From: Aphanizomenon flos-aquae FACHB-1287
GTDB taxonomy: Bacteria; Cyanobacteriota; Cyanobacteriia; Cyanobacteriales; Nostocaceae
Assembly (NCBI RefSeq): GCF_014698755.1
Contig: NZ_JACJTO010000010.1
Location: 48,092-112,091 of the forward strand
DNA: 64,000 nt
Direction of reading: 5' to 3'
The notes below the pieces were generated by a model, which saw only the letters and a list, made by a program, of their open reading frames with translations, made no database searches and was not told the origin of the DNA. Within the stretch, counting starts at the first letter, position 1. Each line of letters begins with the position of its first letter. Below are positions 1-7,378 of this stretch, piece after piece. The translations under genes were made by a program, and so were the position numbers.

Positions 1-2450
1 GTGGCCATCATAATTTCATCATCATTGTTCACAATCCTTAAAGTAGCCAGTTTATCTTTAGTTTTGCGGGTTTTGAATTTAGTCGCCATTAAACCTTGAC
101 CAGCGCGGTTTTGCAGTCGGAATTGAGAAACAGGCACACGCTTACCATAACCGCCAACGGTAATGACTAATACCCAGGGTCCCGTACTATTGGTGTTAGT
201 GGTTTCTGGGGTTTCTTCAGTATTTTCAATTTCGGTAATTTCTACGGTTTCTTCTATTTCTGCGGTTTCTTCTATTTCCGCTTCCGTATCTGTATCTAAG
301 GTGTCGAGAATAGCCGCTGGTAGGATATCCATACCGATGAGTTCATCTTTATCCTTGAGTTTCATGGATTTTACACCACGAGTGGCTCTACCCAGGGGAC
401 GCAGTTGGTCGTGAGTACAGCGGAAGTGAATGGCCATACCTTGACGTGAACCGATGATTATGCTATCTTCTACTCTAGCCCTCCTCACCCAGCGCAGTTG
501 GTCGCCTTCTTCTAAGGATATAGCAATTAATCCATTAGCGCGAATATGGCTAAATGCCTCTAGGACGGTTTTTTTAATGTTACCGCCTTTAGTAAGCATG
601 ACGAGATATTCTTCGCTGCTAAATTCGTCTACGGGGACAATGGAGGTAATTTTCTCTTCTTTGGGAATGGGTAACATTTGGACTATGGGTGTCCCCCGAC
701 TGGTGCGCGAACCTACGGGTATTTGATATGCTCTTAGGCAGTAAACAACACCGCGATCGCTAAAGAATAAGATGCTATCATGATCACAGCAAGTTAAGAA
801 ATGCTCAATGGTATCATCATCTTTAACCTTGGCACCGGCTTTACCTCTGGTAGCGCGGTTTTGAGATTCAAAGGTATTAACGGGCATCCGTTTGATGTAA
901 CCTTGTTCTGTCACCAGAATAATTGCTTTTTCATTGGCAATTAAGTCAATATCATCTATGTCTCCTTCCCCATGGGTAATTACTGTCCGTCGGGGTGTAG
1001 CAAAACTGGTTTTGATTTGACTGATTTCAGTTTGAATGATTTCTAGCACCCGTTCCCGTTTAGCTAAAATATCGAGTAAGTCGGTAATTTTAACTTGGAG
1101 GTCTTCATGTTCGAGACGAATTTTATCAGCTTCTAGAGCCGTTAACCGCCGCAGTTGCATTTGTAAAATTGCGTCTGCTTGGACTTCGGAGAGCCCGTAA
1201 GTGTTAATTAACTCACCTTTGGCTGTAGGTGCGTCCGGTGCATGACGAATTAAAACAATAATTGCATCTAATTGAGAGAGAGCAATTAATAACCCTTGCA
1301 GAAGGTGATCTCGTTCTTCTGCTTTCCGTAGTTCGTAGCGGGTACGGCGTTCTATGGAGAAAATACGGAAATCCAAGAAAACGCTGAGAAATCTTTTGAG
1401 ATTTAGGGTTTGGGGTTCACTGTTGACTAATGCCAACATATTTGCCCCAAAATTAGCTTGAAGAGGGGTTTGTTTATAAAGGTTGTTTAAAACGACGCGG
1501 GGATAGGCATCACGTTTTAATTCTATCACAATTCTCATCCCGTCCCGATCGCTCTCGTCCCGGATATCTGCAATACCATCAATGCGTTTATCATTGACCA
1601 ACTCGGCAATTTTTTCAATTAAGGCCGCTTTGTTGGTTTGGTAAGGCAACTCGGTAATAATAATTGCCTCCCGTTCTGGACGGTTGCGTTGAGCAATGGT
1701 TTCAATATTGGCTACACCGCGCATGGTAATTGAACCGCGCCCAGTGGTGTAAGCTTCTTTGATACCACTGACTCCTAATATCTGCGCTCCGGTGGGGAAA
1801 TCGGGACCGTGAATATACTGCATTAACTGAATGTCAGTTATTTCGGGATTGTGAATTAGTGCTACTAACCCATCAATCAATTCTCCCAAATTGTGCGGAG
1901 GAATATTTGTGGCCATTCCCACAGCAATTCCCGAAGAACCATTGAGCAGGAGTTGGGGAATGCGGGAGGGTAAAACCGTGGGTTCTTGTTGCGAACCATC
2001 GAAGTTATCGGCAAAGTCTACGGTTTCGGCTTCAATATCTTGGAGAAGGGCTACACTAGTTAAAGCGTGTAGACGACATTCCGTATACCGCATTGCAGCC
2101 GGTGGATCATTGTCTACTGAACCAAAGTTACCATGTCCACTGATGAGAGGCGATCGCATGGAAAAATCCTGCGCCATCCGCACCAAAGCATCATACACTG
2201 CCGTGTCACCATGAGGGTGATATTTACCCAATACTTCCCCCACCACACGGGCGCATTTTCTAAAGGGGCGATCATGGAGTAAACCCAGTTCGTGCATAGC
2301 ATAGAGGATGCGACGATGCACAGGTTTAAGACCATCCCTAGCATCTGGTAGTGCCCGACCTACAATGACGCTCATGGCGTATTCTAGATAAGACCGCGAC
2401 ATTTCACCTCGCAAATCCGTCGGGATAATCCTCTCCTGTGAGGTTGTCAT
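1..2450 (-). CDS. gyrA: DNA gyrase subunit A (3' end cut by window edge)
   Basis: GyrA is the breaking-rejoining subunit of DNA gyrase, which introduces negative supercoils with GyrB. Translated from the ATG at 2450, the protein opens [17 protein letters not shown] and shows the family core: [38 protein letters not shown] (quinolone-resistance region, with Thr at the E. coli Ser83 position) and PPAAMRYTE, which holds the catalytic Tyr. The coiled-coil and beta-pinwheel C-terminal region follow. About 816 codons are visible and the gene runs off the left edge. An acidic Glu/Thr-rich stretch of about 40 residues (roughly 183-310) interrupts the C-terminal pinwheel. The Thr is, as far as I recall, usual in cyanobacteria rather than a resistance mutation. 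Identification is secure. Confidence 0.98.
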   Translation of the reverse strand, partial: MTTSQERIIPTDLRGEMSRSYLEYAMSVIVGRALPDARDGLKPVHRRILYAMHELGLLHDRPFRKCARVVGEVLGKYHPHGDTAVYDALVRMAQDFSMRSPLISGHGNFGSVDNDPPAAMRYTECRLHALTSVALLQDIEAETVDFADNFDGSQQEPTVLPSRIPQLLLNGSSGIAVGMATNIPPHNLGELIDGLVALIHNPEITDIQLMQYIHGPDFPTGAQILGVSGIKEAYTTGRGSITMRGVANIETIAQRNRPEREAIIITELPYQTNKAALIEKIAELVNDKRIDGIADIRDESDRDGMRIVIELKRDAYPRVVLNNLYKQTPLQANFGANMLALVNSEPQTLNLKRFLSVFLDFRIFSIERRTRYELRKAEERDHLLQGLLIALSQLDAIIVLIRHAPDAPTAKGELINTYGLSEVQADAILQMQLRRLTALEADKIRLEHEDLQVKITDLLDILAKRERVLEIIQTEISQIKTSFATPRRTVITHGEGDIDDIDLIANEKAIILVTEQGYIKRMPVNTFESQNRATRGKAGAKVKDDDTIEHFLTCCDHDSILFFSDRGVVYCLRAYQIPVGSRTSRGTPIVQMLPIPKEEKITSIVPVDEFSSEEYLVMLTKGGNIKKTVLEAFSHIRANGLIAISLEEGDQLRWVRRARVEDSIIIGSRQGMAIHFRCTHDQLRPLGRATRGVKSMKLKDKDELIGMDILPAAILDTLDTDTEAEIEETAEIEETVEITEIENTEETPETTNTNSTGPWVLVITVGGYGKRVPVSQFRLQNRAGQGLMATKFKTRKTKDKLATLRIVNNDDEIMMA

Positions 2451-2724
2451 AAACTCGAAAACTCCAAAAAATGTAGATTTTAGCTTTCAACTTGACAAAA
2501 GACAAAATTATGTCAAATTAACTTTGAATAGTTGTCATATTTTGCCACAATTATAACACATTCTCATCCAATTCGCACAAATACTATCCAATTTCCAAGA
2601 TTAGTAAATTTATAAGTTATATCTAAAGGCTAGATTATTGATTAATTACTAATATTTAGATCATAATTTTAGAAAACCTGCTGATATTGAATTTAGAACT
2701 AGTTGAAAAATAAAAATATTCAAA

Positions 2725-2749
2725 ATCCCCGACTTATAAAATCGGGGAT
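2725..2749 (-). terminator. Hairpin downstream of the copper-chaperone gene
   Basis: A stem of ATCCCCGA pairing with TCGGGGAT lies a few bases after the stop of the 2756-2950 gene. On the minus strand it is followed by TTTTG and an AT-rich tract, as expected of an intrinsic terminator. A related hairpin sharing CGGGGATCTGA lies after ileS (45505-45537), so this may also belong to a dispersed hairpin family. Confidence 0.6.
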
Positions 2750-2755
2750 CTGATT

Positions 2756-2950
2756 TTAAGAAGGAGGATAACCAGCAGCAATCAAAGCTTCTTTAATAGT
2801 AGATTCGGAAGCTTGAGTTTCTACATTGACAAGCTTGGTTTTAGTGTCAGCTTCTACAATAGCATAAGCATCAACGGCTTTAACTGCATTGGTAATATTA
2901 TTAGCACAAGCAGAACAAGCCATTCCGGGAATAGTGAGTTTGATTGTCAT
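2756..2950 (-). CDS. Heavy-metal-associated (HMA) copper-chaperone-like protein
   Basis: This encodes a 64-residue ferredoxin-fold HMA domain of the Atx1/CopZ type, which carries Cu(I) to P-type ATPases in cyanobacteria. The start MTIKLTIPGMACSACA is chosen at 2950: an upstream in-frame start at 2986 would add 12 hydrophobic residues before the domain and is less likely. The metal-binding motif MACSAC (MxCxxC) is near the N-terminus and the end, AALIAAGYPPS-like, is typical of the fold. The gene is monocistronic, with a hairpin after it and a MITE-like element about 50 bp upstream. Copper as the metal is inferred from the family; partner ATPases are not in the window. Confidence 0.85.
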   Translation of the reverse strand: MTIKLTIPGMACSACANNITNAVKAVDAYAIVEADTKTKLVNVETQASESTIKEALIAAGYPPS

Positions 2951-3002
2951 AGGTAACAGGAGTGAAAACTCAATTAGAACTAACAAAAATATCTGTCTTA
3001 AC

Positions 3003-3120
3003 TATACCTTGTCGAAATCGAAAAAAGTCTTAATTTGTAAGTTGGGTTGAGGTACAAAACCTAATATAAGTGTCAGGTTGGGTGTCAGTTAACTTGACCT
3101 ACAAAAAATCGACAAGGTAT
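3003..3120. mobile_element. MITE-like element with 12-bp terminal inverted repeats and flanking 9-bp direct repeat
   Basis: ATACCTTGTCGA at 3004-3015 is the exact reverse complement of TCGACAAGGTAT at 3109-3120. The nine bases TGTCTTAAC stand directly on both sides (2994-3002 and 3121-3129), as a target-site duplication would. The interior is about 90 bp, non-coding, and contains two partial GGTTGGGT motifs. It sits between the HMA gene and the TPR gene, upstream of the HMA gene's start. The transposase family that moved it is not identifiable from the ends alone. Confidence 0.75.
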
Positions 3121-3251
3121 TGTCTTAACCAACCGCATTATGTTCAACATAATGGACTAAATTATTCAGATTAATTAGTCAAGATCGAACATATCATAAA
3201 AATCAAACACCAAAGAAAATTCTAGATTGGTTTCACCGATTTTTCTTGACA

Positions 3252-5552
3252 TTAAACTTGAATTAATCTTTGAAACCCTGGCTCATTTTTAATTTCATCA
3301 AAATCAATATCAGTTGTAGCATCTTCTCGGTAACTGGGATTAAATTCAATAGCTTTTTGTAGATTTTCTAGAGATAATTCAACCTTTTTTTGTAGTGCAT
3401 AACAGACAGCTTTGTTATAATATGCACTAGGATAATCTGATTTAATTTCTAATGCTTTATCAAAATTGGTAATTGCTTGATCATCTTCTCCCAACATTAC
3501 CAAAGAGTAACCCCGTTTATCCCAAACCTTAGGGGAATTGGGTTGAAATTCTAAAGCTTTATCAAAAGAAGCAACTGCATTTTCATAATCTTCTAATTCT
3601 AGCAAAGATAAACCACGATTTACCCAAGCAACTCCATCATCAGGTTTAATTTTAGTAGCTTTATCAAAACAGTTAAAAGCTTCTTGATGTTTTCCTAAAT
3701 TTCCACAAGCTACACCAATATCACACCAAGCTTGATGATATTCAGGATTAATTTTTATAGCTTGATTATAGGAGGCTATAGCATCTTTATAGCGTTTTAA
3801 TTTACTGAATATAATACCACGTTTTAGCCAATTTTCTGGATTTTCAGGTTGGATTTTAATGAGTTTTTCATAAATAGCTAAAGCATCTTCATGGCGTTTT
3901 TCTAAAAATAGTATTTCTGCTTGTTTGAGATCATCATCAATAGAAATTTCTGGTTGTAATGGTGTTGGTATAAGTATATTTTCTGCTAATTCTTTAAGAA
4001 TTATCTCTTTACGTTGTTGAGCATCAATTTCTAATTTTTGTAGATTTTCTAGAATAGTAATTTGCTGTTTTTGGACATCATTTTGTAACTCTGAAAACCC
4101 AGATGTAAATTCTCCACCAGATTTTTCTAAATTCTCAATAACTTGCTGTTGTCTTTGAATAGCAGTATTTTCTAATTCTGTAAGTTGCTGAGAAAATTTG
4201 CTTTCTAATTCTCGCAGATTTTCCAGAATAGTAATTTGCTGTTTTTGGACATCATTTTGTAACTCTGAAAATCCAGATGTAAATTCTCCACCAGATTTTT
4301 CTAAATTCTCAATAATTTGCTGTTGTCTTTGAATAGCAGTATTTTCTAATTCTGTAAGTTGCTGAGAAAATTTGCTTTCTAATTCTCGCAGATTTTCCAG
4401 AATAGTAATTTGCTGTTTTTGGACATCATTTTGTAACTCTGAAAATCCAGATGTAAATTCTCCACCAGATTTTTCTAAATTCTCAATAATTTGCTGTTGT
4501 CTTTGAATAGCAGTATTTTCTAATTCTGTAAGTTGTTCAGAAAATTCGCTTTCTAATGTAGCTAAATTCTCTAATAATTGATATTTTTGAAGTTGACTAT
4601 CAGTTTTTAATTCACTCACATCTGACTTAAATATATTATTCAGATTTTCGATATTTCCTATAATTATATCTTTTTGATTTTTAACATCTAATTGAAATTG
4701 AGATAATTCATTAGTAAATTCTGATTGTAATTTTACTAAATTCTCAATAGTATGATATTTTTGTTGTTGAGTTTCTGACTCTAAACCTTGAAATTGAGAC
4801 ATTAAATCAGCGCGAGATTTTTCAATATCACCAACAGCAATATCTTTTTGATTTTCTACCTCTAACTTGAGTTGGGTAAATTGAGAAAATAACTCAAATT
4901 CCAACTTTTTGATATTGTCAATTGTAATTTTTTGCTGTTGAGCAGATAAAGTTAACTGTTCCAATTGAGTATTTAATCTAAACTCCAAATTACTAATATT
5001 TTCCTGAGCCAATTTTACCTCAGTTTCCAAAGCAGTTAAAAACTCTTGTTTTGATTTAGGTAAATCAGATAAAAGAATAGATAAATTTTCTTCCTCACCT
5101 TGAATCTTTTGTTTAAGATTATTAACTTCCTCTGCTAATTCTTGAGTAGTATTTTGAGATAAGTTAATCAGTTTTTTTGCTTCTTCTTGAACAGTAGTTA
5201 ATTGAGCTTGCAAATTTTCAATACCTTGAATTTGTTGGATTGCTCGTTCCACAATTTCCCGAATTACCGCTCGACGAAAAAACCATAATATAGCAATTAA
5301 AGCCACAGGAAATAAACTTAAAATAGTCAACCAGATATTAAGTAAGGTATTCGTGCGAGTCAAAGCACCTTCAAAAGTTTTAGTTTCTTTTCGCAGTCGT
5401 GCTAAGTCTTCCCGTTCTTGATTTGATAATACCTGAGCCGTAGCAGATAATACAGTATATCCACTGATGAAAGCTATTGATAGCAGTAAGGGTGACAGAA
5501 AAATGGTGCTTTTTAAAGCTAAATTTGAAAATATGGGGTTTTTGTTTTTCAT
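3252..5552 (-). CDS. Membrane-anchored coiled-coil protein with C-terminal TPR repeats
   Basis: This is a 766-residue protein of unknown specific function. Residues about 16-40 and 70-92 (LLNIWLTILSLFPVALIAIL) are hydrophobic membrane segments. Residues about 95-515 form a long coiled coil rich in Leu, Gln and Glu. Residues about 535-766 hold five or six tetratricopeptide repeats, with typical AIASYNQAIKINPEYHQAW and AVASFDKALEFQPNS units. Three nearly identical 58-residue blocks lie within the coiled coil. TPRs usually mediate protein contacts, so a membrane-tethered scaffold is a reasonable inference. A short broken reading frame lies 87 bp upstream on the same strand. No enzyme domain is visible. 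Confidence 0.8.
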   Translation of the reverse strand: MKNKNPIFSNLALKSTIFLSPLLLSIAFISGYTVLSATAQVLSNQEREDLARLRKETKTFEGALTRTNTLLNIWLTILSLFPVALIAILWFFRRAVIREIVERAIQQIQGIENLQAQLTTVQEEAKKLINLSQNTTQELAEEVNNLKQKIQGEEENLSILLSDLPKSKQEFLTALETEVKLAQENISNLEFRLNTQLEQLTLSAQQQKITIDNIKKLEFELFSQFTQLKLEVENQKDIAVGDIEKSRADLMSQFQGLESETQQQKYHTIENLVKLQSEFTNELSQFQLDVKNQKDIIIGNIENLNNIFKSDVSELKTDSQLQKYQLLENLATLESEFSEQLTELENTAIQRQQQIIENLEKSGGEFTSGFSELQNDVQKQQITILENLRELESKFSQQLTELENTAIQRQQQIIENLEKSGGEFTSGFSELQNDVQKQQITILENLRELESKFSQQLTELENTAIQRQQQVIENLEKSGGEFTSGFSELQNDVQKQQITILENLQKLEIDAQQRKEIILKELAENILIPTPLQPEISIDDDLKQAEILFLEKRHEDALAIYEKLIKIQPENPENWLKRGIIFSKLKRYKDAIASYNQAIKINPEYHQAWCDIGVACGNLGKHQEAFNCFDKATKIKPDDGVAWVNRGLSLLELEDYENAVASFDKALEFQPNSPKVWDKRGYSLVMLGEDDQAITNFDKALEIKSDYPSAYYNKAVCYALQKKVELSLENLQKAIEFNPSYREDATTDIDFDEIKNEPGFQRLIQV
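4036..4557 (-). repeat. Three tandem 174-bp coding repeats (58 residues each)
   Basis: The same block, containing ENTAIQRQQQ and EKSGGEFTSGF, recurs at exact 174-bp spacing; for example ATTTTTCTAA of one register starts at 4121, 4295 and 4469. Copies differ by only a few bases, pointing to recent duplication or gene conversion. Outer borders are approximate. The repeat length is a multiple of three and keeps the coiled coil in frame. Confidence 0.9.
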
Positions 5553-5638
5553 GACAATTTTCCCTATCAGGTGGTTAGTTTCTACTATGATAGATGATTG
5601 GTGTCATGTTACTGGATTTTTAGGAGGTTTTTTTGATA

Positions 5639-5878
5639 TTAACAGATTTTGTGAGGGGATGGAATTATGGATAAATCAAAAAGATATGGATATGTCCGAT
5701 TATTTTTAAGTGATTTTTCCCATATATTCAGTTCATCTTTCATATTAGCAGCTTCTAGAGTAAAAGAAACGTTTCTTAACCAAGTTTTAAAATGTTGTAA
5801 AGCTGTACGATAAGACTCTTTTTCTATATTAGATAATTCGTCAAGTAAACGTTGTATTGTTTGTTATTTATCGTTCAT
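5639..5878 (-). pseudogene. Short frame with stop at codon 5 (possible remnant gene)
   Basis: From ATG at 5878 the frame reads MNDK, then TAA, then 74 open codons to TAA at 5639. The open part contains QTIQRLLDELSNIEKES and NMKDELNIWEKSLKNN, a helical, protein-like composition. It lies 87 bp upstream of the TPR gene on the same strand and could once have been its operon partner. I recognise no family. It may instead be a gene starting later at an unusual codon, or chance open frame. Confidence 0.35.
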
Positions 5879-6263
5879 AATTGAGTGCTTTAATAATTTA
5901 TGTCTTGATAAATAGCCTAACTTGCTACTTACATATAATATAATAACTGCGATCGCCCGTCAATAGTGATACACTTACCCCAAACTTCCTAATTTCTAGC
6001 CAAAAATTCCAAAATAACCTTACAAAAAACCCTTCCCTAATGCTACCGTCTAGAATAATGTAGTAGTGTACAGAAACCATCAAAGGAAGATAGAAAAAAG
6101 GCTTTCAATCATTCATCAGTTTGAGCTTATTTACCACCTTTCTCACTTCCTATTCCCTCACTCAGCCAGCAATAGATTAAACTAGTTATTTGTAATGTCA
6201 GTTTGTACAACGTCGTTTTTGGCTTATTTTTCTATGGTGATAAGACTTACAGATGTGTACGGT
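5879..6263. other. Intergenic region before clpS
   Basis: No gene is supported here. It holds one HIP1 octamer at 5949-5956 and the presumed leader of clpS. An in-frame extension of clpS upstream to 6195 is open but looks non-conserved. Confidence 0.6.
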
Positions 6264-6557
6264 ATGGCCTCAACACCAACTGTGACACCTGACCGAGTTA
6301 ATCAAGTGACTCGGAAAACCTACCCCAATTACAAAGTAATTGTCTTGAATGATGATTTCAATACTTTTCAGCACGTCGCTGAGTGTTTAATGAAGTATAT
6401 TCCCGGAATGTCAGGCGACCGCGCCTGGGACCTAACCAATCAAATCCACTATGAAGGACAAGCAATTGTCTGGACAGGACCCCAAGAACCAGCGGAATTA
6501 TACCACCAACAACTACGTCAGGCCGGGTTGACAATGGCTCCCCTGGAAGCAGCCTAA
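6264..6557 (+). CDS. clpS: ATP-dependent Clp protease adaptor ClpS
   Basis: ClpS delivers N-degron substrates to the ClpC(A)P protease. From ATG 6264 (MASTPTVTPDR) the product is 97 residues, the normal size; an upstream in-frame start at 6195 would add 23 atypical residues. The core YKVIVLNDDFNTFQHVAECL matches the ClpS N-degron-binding region (the NDD..T motif), and the C-terminal part ends QAGLTMAPLEAA. Cyanobacteria usually carry two ClpS paralogs; this form, with the PQEPAELYHQQL segment, looks like the divergent second type, but I cannot assign it without an alignment. It is separated from the next gene by one base, so the two are probably co-translated. Confidence 0.9.
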   Translation: MASTPTVTPDRVNQVTRKTYPNYKVIVLNDDFNTFQHVAECLMKYIPGMSGDRAWDLTNQIHYEGQAIVWTGPQEPAELYHQQLRQAGLTMAPLEAA

Positions 6558-6558
6558 T

Positions 6559-6855
6559 ATGTCTAAACCCACCGATGGTAGACTAGTATGGAATCACTCT
6601 ACCCATATTCCCGGTCTAATCCCTATTTTAGAACGTTTATGTCAACACCATGGTATTGTCACAGTGACACCAGCGGTTATTGGTAGAGCTAAAGGCCATG
6701 CACCAAAAATGCAGTTACGTATCTCTGTACCTATTCGCGGTGGTTATAAAATCATTGCTCGTCAAGGAAAGACCGTGCAAGAGGTGTTTATTCTCACAAC
6801 CTTACTACAGGATGAACTTGAGGGTGCGATTGCTATTGCTATGAGAATTGCCTAA
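6559..6855 (+). CDS. DUF2103 family conserved protein
   Basis: This 98-residue protein, beginning MSKPTDGRLVWNHSTHIPGL, matches what I recall of DUF2103, a small family widespread in cyanobacteria and annotated as possibly metal-binding. The conserved-looking stretches are WNHSTHIPGLIP and RISVPIRGGYK. It starts one base after clpS stops, indicating an operon, and a hairpin follows at 6875. The function is unknown; a role with ClpS is only suggested by the coupling. Confidence 0.75.
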   Translation: MSKPTDGRLVWNHSTHIPGLIPILERLCQHHGIVTVTPAVIGRAKGHAPKMQLRISVPIRGGYKIIARQGKTVQEVFILTTLLQDELEGAIAIAMRIA

Positions 6856-6874
6856 ATTATGAATTTACAAACAG

Positions 6875-6906
6875 CAAGGTTAGAGCTAAATTCAGTTCTA
6901 ACCTTG
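6875..6906 (+). terminator. Probable terminator of the clpS-DUF2103 unit
   Basis: CAAGGTTAGA pairs with TCTAACCTTG across a short loop, 20 bp after the DUF2103 stop. It is followed by ACTTTTG, a weak T-tract, so termination is plausible but not certain. Confidence 0.6.
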
Positions 6907-7176
6907 ACTTTTGATTACTCTTCAATTTTATGAACTGCAAATTTATTTTAGAGGGAACTCTTACTGGTTAACTTTCTAACAGGAAAAACTCATGTTTAAA
7001 AACATGAAACTGAAATCATAACACTGTTTTTTATGGAAACTTAGTCTAAAGGAATATGCCACATGGTTGACCATAATAGTTACAAACTGTAATCTCTCAA
7101 AAACTTTTTTCATAAATGCCAATCTCTACCCAAATATAATTGGCATATCAATAATAAGATATTATAATTTTGAAAA
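6907..7176. other. Intergenic region without recognisable content
   Basis: With the hairpin to its left this makes a gene-free stretch of about 320 bp between the DUF2103 gene and the tRNA. I see AT-rich sequence and no convincing frame or RNA on either strand. Confidence 0.5.
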
Positions 7177-7250
7177 TGGCTCAGGTCAGATTTGAACTGA
7201 CGACCCCAGGCTTATGAGTCCCGTACTCTAACCAACTGAGCTACTGAGCC
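7177..7250 (-). tRNA. tRNA-Met (CAT anticodon), probably elongator
   Basis: On the minus strand the 74 bases fold as a cloverleaf: acceptor GGCTCAG with CTGAGCC, D arm with AGTTGGTTA, anticodon loop CTCATAA, T stem GTCAG with CTGAC and loop TTCAAAT, discriminator A. CCA is not encoded. The D and variable regions resemble E. coli elongator tRNA-Met more than Ile2 (also CAT, lysidine-modified), but the two cannot be separated with certainty by eye. The pair closing the anticodon loop is A-G, not Watson-Crick. Confidence 0.93.
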
Positions 7251-7333
7251 ACGTTGTCTTATCAACTTATATTAAGATAGCATACCAATTTGCATTTGAC
7301 AACTATCAATTTCTAAATTTTTACCTCAAAAAT

Positions 7334-7357
7334 TAAAAGAGGGAGTTAAACCCCCTC
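7334..7357 (-). terminator. Intrinsic terminator of the LysM/M23 peptidase gene
   Basis: On the minus strand GAGGG and CCCTC arms flank GTTTAACT, followed directly by TTTTAATTTTT. It lies about 20 bp after the stop at 7379. Confidence 0.75.
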
Positions 7358-7378
7358 ATTTCACCAAACAATCAGTAA

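Noticed and set aside
2200..2240. Thr at the GyrA Ser83 position as a quinolone-resistance mutation
   Set aside because: [10 protein letters not shown] is, as far as I recall, the ordinary cyanobacterial sequence.
5467..5709. Plus-strand open frame over the TPR gene start
   Set aside because: It overlaps the start of the TPR gene antisense and a better-looking minus-strand frame; no family features.
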